Source: Granulosicoccus sp045110515 (GTDB lineage: Bacteria > Pseudomonadota > Gammaproteobacteria > Granulosicoccales > Granulosicoccaceae). From it: DNA of 64,000 nt. Location of the stretch: assembly GCA_045110515.1 (NCBI GenBank), contig JBGCGD010000004.1, positions 62,001 through 126,000 of the forward strand, in the 5' to 3' direction. Shown here in pieces: positions 25,211 to 34,223 of this stretch (positions are counted from its first letter, which is position 1; each line of letters opens with the position of its first letter). The notes beneath the pieces were generated by a model, which had not been told where the DNA came from, did no database searches, and was given only the letters and a program-made list of their open reading frames with translations. The translations under genes were made by a program, and so were the position numbers.

Positions 25211-28200
25211 GCTGTCTCCGAATGTATATCGCTAAGTCTGTACACAGGATCGGTTACCGAATGCGATAGCGCTGCACAAATTGCAGTTGCACCTGAGATG
25301 GTTGTTGAATACGGTATTTTACGCCGTAACGCTTGCTGCCGGATATAAGACGAATCAGAAATAGCTTGTCGTCCGTCAGTGGTGTTAATGATAAGACTTA
25401 ACGCATCATTTTTGATTTGGTCGAGAATGTGCGGTTGACCTTGACTGAGTTTGTTAACGCGCTCACAGTCAATACCCGCCGCAGCTATTGCCGCTTGCGT
25501 GCCGTCTGTGGCAATAAGCGTGAAACCAGCCGCTACCAGACTTCGTGCGACATTAACCACTTTATCTTTATCTTGCTCTCTAACACTAATAAAGGCCATA
25601 CCCGACTGCGGTAGTTCTGAAGATGCACCCAGTGATGCCTTGTAAAAAGCCTCACCAAAGGTTTTACCGGTTCCCATAACTTCACCGGTTGATTTCATCT
25701 CAGGGCCTAACAAGGTGTCAACTCCCGGGAATTTTGCAAAGGGAAACACCGACTCCTTAACGCTGTAGTAACTCGGCTTTGGCGTTTCTAGAAACCCTTG
25801 TGAAGCAAGACTTTGCCCCGCCATGCAACGAGCCGCTACCTTAGCCAGTTGTACACCTGTTGCCTTAGACACAAATGGGACGGTCCGCGATGCACGCGGA
25901 TTAACTTCCAGCACATAAACTTTATCGCCCTGGATTGCAAACTGAGTATTCATCAACCCAACGACGCCCAAACCTTTTGCCATCTGTGCAACCTGTTTAG
26001 ACAGCTCTTCGCAAAGCTCTTCTGAGAGTGAGAATGGCGGCAACGAGCACGCAGAATCACCTGAATGAATCCCAGCCTCTTCGATGTGCTCCATGATTCC
26101 GCCAATAACAACATCTGTGCCGTCACAAATCGCATCTACATCGACTTCAACCGCATCGTTAAGAAAGCGATCGAGAAGGACGGGAGAATCGTTGGATACT
26201 GTGACAGCTTCTGTCATATAGCGTGACAGCTCAGAGGCTTCGTGTACGATTTCCATCGCTCTGCCACCCAAGACGTAGCTAGGCCTTACGACTAGGGGGT
26301 AGCCAATTTCATCTGCAAGCGTTAGGGCCTCTTCGGGTGTTCTCGCTGTTCTGTTGGGCGGCTGTAAGAGCCCGAGCTCCTCAATGAGTTGTTGAAACCG
26401 CTCGCGGTCCTCGGCCAGATCGATTGAATCAGGTGATGTACCAATGATAGGTGCACCGGCTGCGAGAAGATCCCTAGCCAATTTCAAAGGCGTTTGACCA
26501 CCATATTGAACAATGACACCAAACGGCTTTTCAACATCAATAATGGCGAGTACGTCTTCCAGTGTCAGTGGTTCGAAATACAGTCGATCTGATGTGTCAA
26601 AGTCGGTAGAGACTGTCTCTGGGTTACAGTTGACCATAATGGTTTCAAAACCATCATCGCGAAGCGCTAATGCAGCGTGCACGCAGCAGTAATCAAATTC
26701 GATACCCTGACCAATACGGTTAGGACCTCCACCCAACACCATTATTTTTTTCTTATCGCTCGGGTTTGACTCGCAAAATTGCTCATACGTTGAATACATA
26801 TAAGCTGTGTCACTGGCGAATTCTGCAGCGCAAGAATCCACACGTTTGTACACAGGGTTAACACCCAGGCTTTTTCGATATTCTCGAAAGTCTTGCTCTT
26901 TCACGTTAAGTAAATGAGACAGGCGCGAATCGCTGAACCCGTCCCGTTTCAACTGTTTTACGGCCCGTGCATCGAGGGACTTCATATCCGAGCTAGCAAC
27001 CGTTAACTCGGCATCAATGATCTCTTTGATCTGACACAAAAACCAAGGATCAATAGCGGTCGCACTAAATACATCGTCGACACTTTTACCCCGACGGAAT
27101 GCTTCTGCCACAAACCAAAGTCGGTGATCACGAACCTGACGAATTTCACGATCGATCAGCGCAAGCGAGTCTTCTTCAGACATCGTCGCAGGTACGATTT
27201 CATCAAAGCCACTTACACCTATTTCAAGGCCTCTTAACGCTTTTTGCATCGACTCCTTAAACGTACGACCAATAGCCATAACCTCGCCGACAGATTTCAT
27301 CTGCGTGGTCAGTAAGCTATCGGCTGTCGGGAATTTTTCGAACGTAAAACGAGGCACCTTGGTGACAACGTAGTCGATGCTGGGCTCGAACGAAGCGGGT
27401 GTTGTTCCGCCAGTGATTTCGTTACGAAGTTCGTTTAGTGTGTATCCCACCGCGAGTTTCGCAGCGACTCTTGCGATTGGGAATCCGGTGGCTTTAGAGG
27501 CTAATGCAGAGGAGCGGGACACACGAGGATTCATCTCGATGATGATCATCGCGCCGTTAACCGGGTTAATCGCAAACTGCACGTTCGATCCGCCAGTATC
27601 CACTCCGATTTTTCGAAGTACTGCACACGATGCATCACGCATGATCTGATATTCCTTATCAGTCATGGTTTGCGATGGCGCGACAGTAATGGAGTCGCCG
27701 GTATGGACTCCCATTGGATCTAAGTTTTCGATAGAACAAACGATGATGACGTTGTCCGCGTTATCACGAACCACTTCCATCTCGTATTCTTTCCAACCCA
27801 GCACTGATTCTTCAAGGAGAACTTCTGTGGTACGAGACAGGTCTAGTCCACGTCCTACAATCGCCTCGAATTCTTCGCGGTTGTACGCTATTCCACCACC
27901 ACTACCGCCCATTGTGAATGAGGGTCGGATAATGCATGGGAAACCGATACTTTCCTGCCCTTCCCAGGCCTCTTCCATGGTGTGAGCAATCGCAGCCTTC
28001 GGCGTATCCAGGCCGATTTCTGTCATGGCTTTACGAAATTTATCGCGATCTTCCGCCATATCGATAGCCTCGGGCCGCGCTCCGATCATCTCTACGCCGA
28101 ATTCTTCAAGCACGCCTTCTCGGGCTAAATCCAACGCGCAATTCAGTGCGGTCTGACCACCCATTGTAGGTAGCAACGCATCGGGCTTTTCACGCTCAAT

Positions 28201-28431
28201 GATATTGCGAACCACCCGCCAATCAATCGGTTCAATGTAGATGGCGTCGGCCATGTCCGGATCGGTCATGATGGTCGCCGGGTTTGAATTAACCAGGATG
28301 ACCCGATAGCCTTCTTCACGAAGAGCCTTACAAGCTTGTGCGCCTGAATAATCAAATTCACAGGCTTGCCCTATGACTATGGGACCAGCACCGATAATCA
28401 GGACGCTATTTATGTCAGCGCGTTTTGGCAT
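25207..28431 (-). CDS. carB: Carbamoyl-phosphate synthase large subunit
   Basis: 1074-residue synthetase that makes carbamoyl phosphate for arginine and pyrimidine synthesis from ammonia channelled from CarA. It shows the two homologous ATP-grasp halves: the first starts at NSVLIIGAGPIVIGQACEFD, the second at KKIMVLGGGPNRIGQGIEFD near residue 560. Each half has its TMGGQTALN / QYGGQTPLKLA motif. A C-terminal MGS-like allosteric domain from about residue 940 would bind UMP/IMP or ornithine. It starts 32 bases after carA and overlaps greA by four bases. Confidence 0.98.
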   Translation of the reverse strand: MPKRADINSVLIIGAGPIVIGQACEFDYSGAQACKALREEGYRVILVNSNPATIMTDPDMADAIYIEPIDWRVVRNIIEREKPDALLPTMGGQTALNCALDLAREGVLEEFGVEMIGARPEAIDMAEDRDKFRKAMTEIGLDTPKAAIAHTMEEAWEGQESIGFPCIIRPSFTMGGSGGGIAYNREEFEAIVGRGLDLSRTTEVLLEESVLGWKEYEMEVVRDNADNVIIVCSIENLDPMGVHTGDSITVAPSQTMTDKEYQIMRDASCAVLRKIGVDTGGSNVQFAINPVNGAMIIIEMNPRVSRSSALASKATGFPIARVAAKLAVGYTLNELRNEITGGTTPASFEPSIDYVVTKVPRFTFEKFPTADSLLTTQMKSVGEVMAIGRTFKESMQKALRGLEIGVSGFDEIVPATMSEEDSLALIDREIRQVRDHRLWFVAEAFRRGKSVDDVFSATAIDPWFLCQIKEIIDAELTVASSDMKSLDARAVKQLKRDGFSDSRLSHLLNVKEQDFREYRKSLGVNPVYKRVDSCAAEFASDTAYMYSTYEQFCESNPSDKKKIMVLGGGPNRIGQGIEFDYCCVHAALALRDDGFETIMVNCNPETVSTDFDTSDRLYFEPLTLEDVLAIIDVEKPFGVIVQYGGQTPLKLARDLLAAGAPIIGTSPDSIDLAEDRERFQQLIEELGLLQPPNRTARTPEEALTLADEIGYPLVVRPSYVLGGRAMEIVHEASELSRYMTEAVTVSNDSPVLLDRFLNDAVEVDVDAICDGTDVVIGGIMEHIEEAGIHSGDSACSLPPFSLSEELCEELSKQVAQMAKGLGVVGLMNTQFAIQGDKVYVLEVNPRASRTVPFVSKATGVQLAKVAARCMAGQSLASQGFLETPKPSYYSVKESVFPFAKFPGVDTLLGPEMKSTGEVMGTGKTFGEAFYKASLGASSELPQSGMAFISVREQDKDKVVNVARSLVAAGFTLIATDGTQAAIAAAGIDCERVNKLSQGQPHILDQIKNDALSLIINTTDGRQAISDSSYIRQQALRRKIPYSTTISGATAICAALSHSVTDPVYRLSDIHSETA

Positions 28432-28463
28432 GTTAGAGAAACACCGGTTATCAAACTATTGCT

Positions 28464-29624
28464 TTAGGCTGCTTGCAAAAGCGCCATAAATTGATCGAAC
28501 AACTCTTCAACATCATGGGGTCCCGGGCTTGCTTCCGGGTGTCCTTGAAATCCCATCGCTGGTACATCCAGTCGTCTAAGCCCTTGCAGGGTTTGGTCGA
28601 ACAGAGACACGTGCGTGATGGCCAAGGAATCGTTCAGTGAATCAGCATCGACTGCGAAGCCATGATTTTGGCTGCTAATCATGACTTTACCGCTCGCCGT
28701 ATCTAGCACAGGATGATTAGCACCATGATGACCAAACTTCATCTTCATCGTTTTAGCCCCTGAGGCCAACGCAAGAAGCTGATGCCCAAGACAGATACCA
28801 AACGTGGGAATACGCTCATTCAACAGTTTGGCAATAGTTTCAATGGCGTAGTCGCACGGTTCCGGATCACCGGGGCCATTCGACAAAAACAAACCATCGG
28901 GTTTTAGCTCAAGGATTTGTTCGGCTGTATAAGTGGCCGGGACAACGGTAACCTTGCACCCTCGATCGACAAATAAGCGAAGAATATTGTGCTTTACACC
29001 GAAGTCCATCGCCACAATATGCGAAGACGCTGAAGTGTTGATGGGCGCAGCCTTTTTAGGTGTCAAAGACCAGCTACCCGTCGTCCATTCATAAGGAGCT
29101 GCACAGGTCACTTCTTTCGCTAGATCCATACCGGATAGTCCCGGAAAACCCTTTGCTGCCGCAAGGGCTGCATCGATGTCGAGATCGGGACCGGCCATGA
29201 TACAGCCGTTCTGCGCGCCATGCTCCCGGAGGTGCCGGGTTAAAGCACGTGTGTCTATATCGGCGATGGCCACAACCTTGTTGGCAACTAGAAATTCGTC
29301 CAGCGATTGTTCAGCACGGAAATTACTGTGGAGCCGAGGCAGGTCACGTATCACCAGACCGGTACAGAACACCGAATTTGACTCCATATCTTCGGCATTA
29401 GCACCTGTATTACCGATATGCGGATAGGTCAGCGTGACTATTTGTTGGGAGTAGGAAGGATCACTGAGGATTTCCTGGTATCCCGTCATGGCGGTATTGA
29501 AGACAACTTCACCGACAGATTGGCCATCAATTCCAATGGCTGTTCCGTCAAAACAGGTGCCGTCAGCGAGTACTAGGATGGCAGGTCGAGACACAGGCGT
29601 GAGAGATTCCAGCGTTGTACACAC
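28464..29624 (-). CDS. carA: Carbamoyl-phosphate synthase small subunit
   Basis: Glutamine amidotransferase subunit that hydrolyses glutamine and passes ammonia to CarB. The N-terminal CarA domain begins PAILVLADGTCFDG. The class I amidotransferase has the nucleophile Cys in FGICLGHQLLALASG and the catalytic His-Glu in GFQGHPEASPGPHD. GTG at 29624 gives 386 residues and falls directly at the end of a terminator-like hairpin, with no ribosome-binding site in the usual place. A second in-frame GTG at 29594 (VSRPAILVL) would start just before the conserved region and may be the true one. Confidence 0.95.
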   Translation of the reverse strand: MCTTLESLTPVSRPAILVLADGTCFDGTAIGIDGQSVGEVVFNTAMTGYQEILSDPSYSQQIVTLTYPHIGNTGANAEDMESNSVFCTGLVIRDLPRLHSNFRAEQSLDEFLVANKVVAIADIDTRALTRHLREHGAQNGCIMAGPDLDIDAALAAAKGFPGLSGMDLAKEVTCAAPYEWTTGSWSLTPKKAAPINTSASSHIVAMDFGVKHNILRLFVDRGCKVTVVPATYTAEQILELKPDGLFLSNGPGDPEPCDYAIETIAKLLNERIPTFGICLGHQLLALASGAKTMKMKFGHHGANHPVLDTASGKVMISSQNHGFAVDADSLNDSLAITHVSLFDQTLQGLRRLDVPAMGFQGHPEASPGPHDVEELFDQFMALLQAA

Positions 29625-29665
29625 AAAAACGGAGAAAGTCGCTGAAATAGCCGATTTTCTCCGTT
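29625..29665 (-). terminator. Attenuator-like hairpin in the carAB leader
   Basis: On the leftward strand a perfect 10-bp stem AACGGAGAAA / TTTCTCCGTT encloses an 18-base loop. It is followed at once by three more T, giving a TTTTT run up to the carA GTG. It lies between a candidate promoter and the coding region, so it can act as transcription attenuator or block initiation. Pyrimidine- or arginine-linked control of carAB is well known in bacteria; this mechanism is inferred. Confidence 0.5.
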
Positions 29666-29679
29666 ACCAAATTTCATCT

Positions 29680-29709
29680 ATAGTACTAGGGCAGCAGTAA
29701 GTTTGTCCA
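29680..29709 (-). promoter_or_regulatory. Candidate carA promoter
   Basis: On the leftward strand, -35 TGGACA (29704-29709) is separated by 18 bases from -10 TACTAT (29680-29685). The predicted transcript would start near 29672 and contain the hairpin at 29625-29665 as leader. Confidence 0.4.
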
Positions 29710-29759
29710 CCTTAAGCAGACCTAAACTCTCGACCTCACTGGGATAGATTTAGTGAACG

Positions 29760-30863
29760 TCAGGCTCTAACAAACCTAACCACACCATTGGTTTCCGAGC
29801 GGGCCAGCAGTCCTTTTGCTTCCAGGTAATGCAAGTGGGCAAGACTTTCGCCGAGCGCGAAGGAGGTTTGTTGCGCATCCAGCTCACGACCGAACAACAC
29901 ACCGAAGAGATCGAAGGCGGATTTTTCATCGGTGCACGCCTGAAGCACCTCATCCAACCGCAGCTCATGATGATGCTCCAATGCTTCTATTTTCGCCCAA
30001 AGCCCACGAAAAGGTGCGCCATGAGAAGGAAGCACTAGAGTGTCCTCGGGTAGTCGCCGCAAACTCTCCAAGGTGTTGAGAAAGCTCTGGAGCGGGTTCG
30101 GATCCTTAATACGAGGCATAACACTGACATTGGGGGTGATGCTGGACAGAACTTGGTCTGCTGCAATTAGCACCCTGTCAGCCGGACGATAGAGCATCAA
30201 CATATGCGGGGCATGTCCCTTTCCAATCAAGACTTCATACGACTGCCCTGCTAGCTCAATCGTGTCGCCTTGATCGACATAACTCCACGAGTCTAACGGC
30301 GGTGGTCTGTGTACCAGTTTCTTATACGTGTTAGCGCTTTCTCGGACCAAAGACACTGCCTTTTGTGGCAATCCATGGCTCTGGTACCAGCTGGCATAAA
30401 AATCAGCGTAGGTTCGGTCTTCAATGTCCCAAAGCTGTCTCGAGAAATCGGTTTCTATTTGCGTACCGATCAGCTTAGAACCTGCTGAAGCGAACCATCC
30501 TGCTAACCCCATATGGTCCGGATGAAAATGCGTAATCAAAACACGCTCAGGTTTTGCCGGTGAGCCAGCGGAAATCGTATGACTGAGATGCTCTGACCAA
30601 CTCTCACGTGTGCTACGTGCGTCAACGCCCGTATCTACCAGTACCTGATCCCCTGGTTCGCCTAGTAACCAGCAATTAACATGATCAAGGGCAAAAGGTA
30701 GAGCCTGCCTGATGCCTAAGATGGAGTTCGCAACCTGAACCGGCTGACCGTCTGCACCGCCTACGCCCCGGGTCGCACCGAAGGGAAACTCAAGACCCGC
30801 GTGCTTATCTGGTTCGATACTCACAACTGCACATCTGCCAAGTCCCCATTGTTTTCGAGCCAT
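29760..30863 (-). CDS. MBL-fold metallohydrolase
   Basis: Metallo-beta-lactamase-fold hydrolase with the dinuclear-metal motif H112-F-H114-P-D116-H117. Later ligands are around GKGHAPHMLMLY and IAADQVL, and LPSHGAPFRG comes near the C-terminal third. The last 80 residues form a helical, winged-helix-like tail (HHHELRLDEVLQ, LHYLEAKGLLARSETNG), as in some lactonase/LACTB2-like members. The substrate is unknown. The ATG at 30863 overlaps the end of parE by 43 bases; a GTG at 30824 that overlaps the parE stop (GTGA) is an alternative start. Co-transcription with parE is likely. It is not the ligase-associated exonuclease, which has different motifs. Confidence 0.82.
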   Translation of the reverse strand: MARKQWGLGRCAVVSIEPDKHAGLEFPFGATRGVGGADGQPVQVANSILGIRQALPFALDHVNCWLLGEPGDQVLVDTGVDARSTRESWSEHLSHTISAGSPAKPERVLITHFHPDHMGLAGWFASAGSKLIGTQIETDFSRQLWDIEDRTYADFYASWYQSHGLPQKAVSLVRESANTYKKLVHRPPPLDSWSYVDQGDTIELAGQSYEVLIGKGHAPHMLMLYRPADRVLIAADQVLSSITPNVSVMPRIKDPNPLQSFLNTLESLRRLPEDTLVLPSHGAPFRGLWAKIEALEHHHELRLDEVLQACTDEKSAFDLFGVLFGRELDAQQTSFALGESLAHLHYLEAKGLLARSETNGVVRFVRA

Positions 30864-32713
30864 CGTTTTCGATCACCCGCTCGTTTCTTGGCAAGCATCA
30901 TGTCCATGGTCTTATTCGTATCATCTCCGTCCGCAATGGTCAGGCGAATGAGTCGGCGCGTATCAGGTGCTACCGAGGTCTCGCGCAGCTGCATGGGGTT
31001 CATTTCGCCTAGTCCTTTAAATCGCGTGACTGAAACTTTCCCTTTCAGCTTTTCAGCTTCAATGCGAGCCATAATGCCAGTTCGTTCTGCCTCATCTACC
31101 GCATAGAAAACAACCTTTCCCACATCAATACGATACAAAGGAGGCATAGCGACATACACGTGTCCGGCCTGAACCAGCGCTTTAAAATGCCTGACAAACA
31201 GCGCACACAATAAGGTGGCTATGTGCGCCCCATCGGAATCCGCATCGGCCAAGATACAAACTTTGCCGTATCGGAGCTTATCCAGATTCGTTGAACCCGG
31301 GTCAATTCCAATAGCCACCGATATATCGTGTACTTCCTGCGAACCGAGTATCTGATCGATATCAGCTTCCCAGGTGTTCAAGATTTTTCCCCGTAGCGGC
31401 ATGATGGCCTGAAAGGTCCTGTCCCGCGCTTGCTTTGCAGAACCACCGGCCGAGTCACCCTCTACCAAAAACAGTTCGGTGAGACTTAAATCGGTGGAGC
31501 TGCAGTCGGCAAGCTTGCCCGGCAACGCAGGCCCACTGGTCAGTTTTTTCCTGACAACCTTCTTACCTGAACGGGCTCGCGCCTGCGCACTGGCAATCGC
31601 TAAAGCAGCAATTTGATCACCGGTTTCCGGGTGCTGGTTCAACCATTGCGCCGTGTGGTCTTTAACCACACCTGAGATAAACACGACACATTCACGCGAT
31701 GACAAGCGCTCTTTCGTCTGACCGGAAAACTGAGGATCTTCAAGCTTCACCGAAAGCACGTAGTTCACTTTATCCCAGACATCTTCAGGAGCAATTTTCA
31801 CCCCGCGAGGTAACAAGTTTCGAAGATCAGCAAAATCACGAATGGCATCGGTTAAGCCTGTTCGCAACCCGTTTACATGCGTACCGCCTTGCGCCGTAGG
31901 TACCAGATTGACATAGCTTTCATGAACCCCTTCTCCACCGTCGGGCAACCAAACCACCGCCCAATCTGCCGTTTCGGTGCTCGACGCCATACTGGCTGAC
32001 AATGGCGCATCAGGAAGGCGCTCGAAACCCTCAACAGCGCTGGTTAAATAGTCAACCAATCCATCTTCGTAAAACCATTCGTCTTTCTCGCCTGAGGCTT
32101 CGTCATGCAGCCTGACTCGCAAGCGCGGGCACAAGACTGCCTTGGCGCGCAGCAGATGACGCAGCCGCGTTACCGAGATTTTATCGGTATCGAAGTACTT
32201 TTTATCCGGCCAAAACCGGATGCTCGTACCCGTATTTCTCTGCCCTACTTTGCCGACCTTTTTTAGTTTTTGATCAACGTTCCCGTTCTTGAACGTGGCT
32301 AAAAATTCCTGACCTGTTCGACGGATAGACACTTCCAGCTTTTTAGAAAGAGCGTTGACCACCGAGACACCCACACCGTGAAGCCCACCGGAAAAACGAT
32401 AGTTGTCATTGGAAAACTTGCCTCCTGCATGCAGAGTGGTCAATATGACCTCAACACCGGGCTTCTTTAACTTAGGGTGTTTATCAACAGGCATACCTCG
32501 CCCGTCATCAATAACCTCAAGCGAACCATCCTTATAAAGCGTAACCCGAATATCGGAGGCATGCCCTGCCAATGCTTCATCAACACTGTTGTCGATAACT
32601 TCCTGCGCCAGATGATTTGGGCGCTGTGTATCGGTGTACATACCAGGACGTTTGCGCACCGGGTCCAGTCCGCTAAGGACTTCAATGGACGAGGCATTGT
32701 ATTGATCACTCAC
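30821..32713 (-). CDS. parE: DNA topoisomerase IV subunit B
   Basis: ATPase subunit of the decatenating type II topoisomerase. The 630-residue chain has the GHKL ATPase (EVIDNSVDEALAG, DDGRGMPVDKHPK, GGLHGVGVSVVNALS), the transducer domain and the TOPRIM domain with EGDSAGGSAKQARDR, PLRGKILN and DADSDGAHIATLL. The length fits ParE and not GyrB, which has an extra insert in gammaproteobacteria. parC is not in the window. It shares about 200 bases of upstream region with divergent cnoX; a TATAGT-like -10 box lies about 40 bases upstream of its start. Confidence 0.96.
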   Translation of the reverse strand: MSDQYNASSIEVLSGLDPVRKRPGMYTDTQRPNHLAQEVIDNSVDEALAGHASDIRVTLYKDGSLEVIDDGRGMPVDKHPKLKKPGVEVILTTLHAGGKFSNDNYRFSGGLHGVGVSVVNALSKKLEVSIRRTGQEFLATFKNGNVDQKLKKVGKVGQRNTGTSIRFWPDKKYFDTDKISVTRLRHLLRAKAVLCPRLRVRLHDEASGEKDEWFYEDGLVDYLTSAVEGFERLPDAPLSASMASSTETADWAVVWLPDGGEGVHESYVNLVPTAQGGTHVNGLRTGLTDAIRDFADLRNLLPRGVKIAPEDVWDKVNYVLSVKLEDPQFSGQTKERLSSRECVVFISGVVKDHTAQWLNQHPETGDQIAALAIASAQARARSGKKVVRKKLTSGPALPGKLADCSSTDLSLTELFLVEGDSAGGSAKQARDRTFQAIMPLRGKILNTWEADIDQILGSQEVHDISVAIGIDPGSTNLDKLRYGKVCILADADSDGAHIATLLCALFVRHFKALVQAGHVYVAMPPLYRIDVGKVVFYAVDEAERTGIMARIEAEKLKGKVSVTRFKGLGEMNPMQLRETSVAPDTRRLIRLTIADGDDTNKTMDMMLAKKRAGDRKRWLENNGDLADVQL

Positions 32714-32784
32714 GATGGCTATATTTCTAGTGGTTGCAGCTGATGGTGTCGGGTCATTGCCACACTATACTGCGGGCTAACACC

Positions 32785-32809
32785 AAAAAAGACGTGAGAA
32801 CTTTCTCAC
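32785..32809 (-). terminator. Hairpin with T run upstream of parE
   Basis: On the leftward strand GTGAGAA-AG-TTCTCAC is followed by GTC and six T. The only gene upstream on that strand is far away, so it could isolate parE from antisense transcription through cnoX, or act in a leader. A TATAGT box lies just downstream of it. Confidence 0.35.
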
Positions 32810-32912
32810 TTCCGATCGCGTGAAGTGTAGCGTATGACGACGCTCTTGAATTAAACATGATCAGACGACACACTTGTCACATCTCTTAGAACCTAAAATT
32901 TCCTGCATATCC

Positions 32913-33806
32913 ATGACCGACTCACCTTATATCGTTCAACTCGACGAACAAAACTTCATGGAAGTCGTCGTTGAAGGCTCAGACAACACTCCGGTACTGG
33001 TGGATTTTTGGGCTGAGTGGTGTGGTCCGTGTAAAAACCTGATGCCCATTTTGGAAAAGCTGGCAGTCGAATTCAACGGCGCATTTATTTTGGCCAAATT
33101 AGACACCGAGGCTCACCCAGGAATTGCCCAACAACTAGGTATCAGAAGTCTTCCCACGGTCAAATTGTTCAAAGAGCGTCAGCTGGTCAATGAATTCATG
33201 GGCGCCCTGCCGGAGAGCGAAGTCAGGACATTCTTAGAAACACATGTGGGACAGCCACTTGCCGTCGAAGAGGCTGAAGACGAAGATGCTGGCGATTCAC
33301 GAGTTTCCGACGCGATGGCTCTCTTTTCACAAGGGCGTGCCGATGAGGCGAGAGAAATGCTCCAGGCTGCACAGGCTGACGATCCGACCAACCCTGAAAT
33401 TTTATTGGCCTTAGGACAGATTTGCATCAGCACCGGTGATTTAGAGACCGCTGAAAGTTGTTTGAAAGCCCTGCCGGAAGCCGATAGAGATGGCGCTCAG
33501 GGAATGCGCTTGTCAGGCACGTTGGAGTTGGCCCGGGAAAGTGATGCCAGTGCCAGCCCGACAGAACTTCAAGCGCAACTTGATCAGGAGCCTGATAGCA
33601 GCGAGCTTCGATACAAGCTTGCTATCGCCGAAGCGCTGGCCGGAAATGTTCAAACTGGCATGGACCACCTTCTAAAACTGGTGCAGACAGACCCTGGATA
33701 CAACAACGGCGCACCCCGGGAAAAACTGTTAGCCCTGTTTAAGGTACTCGGTGACGATCCATTGGTTGGACAATATCGCCGTAAGCTATTCGCTACGTTG
33801 CACTAG
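32913..33806 (+). CDS. cnoX: Thioredoxin-TPR chaperedoxin CnoX/YbbN
   Basis: 297-residue protein with an N-terminal thioredoxin domain (residues 1-110) and a C-terminal TPR region (about 125-297). E. coli CnoX holds unfolded proteins and passes them to GroEL/DnaK under oxidative stress. Here the active site is an intact CGPC (C37-C40), whereas E. coli CnoX lacks a working CxxC, so this version probably has true redox activity, as described for some other bacterial homologues. ATG at 32913 begins the domain; the longer frame starts at TTG and carries no conserved sequence. The stop codon TAG is the first unit of a hexanucleotide repeat array. Confidence 0.9.
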   Translation: MTDSPYIVQLDEQNFMEVVVEGSDNTPVLVDFWAEWCGPCKNLMPILEKLAVEFNGAFILAKLDTEAHPGIAQQLGIRSLPTVKLFKERQLVNEFMGALPESEVRTFLETHVGQPLAVEEAEDEDAGDSRVSDAMALFSQGRADEAREMLQAAQADDPTNPEILLALGQICISTGDLETAESCLKALPEADRDGAQGMRLSGTLELARESDASASPTELQAQLDQEPDSSELRYKLAIAEALAGNVQTGMDHLLKLVQTDPGYNNGAPREKLLALFKVLGDDPLVGQYRRKLFATLH

Positions 33807-33878
33807 CCACTTGCCACTTGCCGTAGCCACTAGCCGTAGCCGTAGCCGTAGCCGTAGCCGTAGCCATAGCCATAGCCA
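33804..33878. repeat. Hexanucleotide tandem array TAGCCR at the cnoX 3' end
   Basis: Eight perfect-length units lie head to tail at 33831-33878: five TAGCCG, then three TAGCCA. Degenerate copies precede them from the cnoX stop codon (33804). In the cnoX frame the array supplies an in-frame TAG every second codon. The array sits between two convergent genes. Slipped-strand changes in copy number are expected. Confidence 0.9.
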
Positions 33879-33897
33879 TTAAAATACTCAGCGGCCT

Positions 33898-34218
33898 TTA
33901 AGCGTCGCTGAGAGGCCGTGCAAGACCGCATTGCCAGCAGGCCCCGAATTCGCGCCCCAGCCATTCTTTGCAGCGAGAGCATTGCCACTCCTGTTCAGGT
34001 TTTTGTCGGCCAGCTTCAAAAGCATCAATGAGGTCTCGCGCCCTCTGTTCGTGCTGGGATTCCAAAAGCCAGACGCCAATAACCTCCGATGGTGGGAGCT
34101 CACCAATGGCACCGCTTAGATATGAACCCGTGACGTGAGCCTGCATGCCGCCGGCTTGGAGCTCATCAACAATAAGCTGCGCTTCAACGACGTTAGCCGC
34201 TCGATATATTAACGGCAT
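33898..34218 (-). CDS. DUF2007 protein with C-terminal zinc ribbon
   Basis: 106-residue protein. Residues 1-68 are the DUF2007 ('putative signal transducing') ferredoxin-like fold, with LIYRAANVVEAQLIVDELQAGG and VWLLESQHEQRARDLI. The last 30 residues hold two CxxC knuckles, CSRCKEW and CWQCG, likely a zinc ribbon. It starts five bases after the ygfZ stop, so both are co-transcribed. The function is unknown; DUF2007 domains are small soluble modules often found with zinc ribbons. Confidence 0.82.
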   Translation of the reverse strand: MPLIYRAANVVEAQLIVDELQAGGMQAHVTGSYLSGAIGELPPSEVIGVWLLESQHEQRARDLIDAFEAGRQKPEQEWQCSRCKEWLGREFGACWQCGLARPLSDA

Positions 34219-34223
34219 CTCGG

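Noticed and set aside
29760..30863. Idea that the MBL-fold hydrolase is the missing ligase-associated exonuclease
   Set aside because: It lies 26 kb away with parE, and its motifs and C-terminal tail fit a lactonase/LACTB2-like enzyme.
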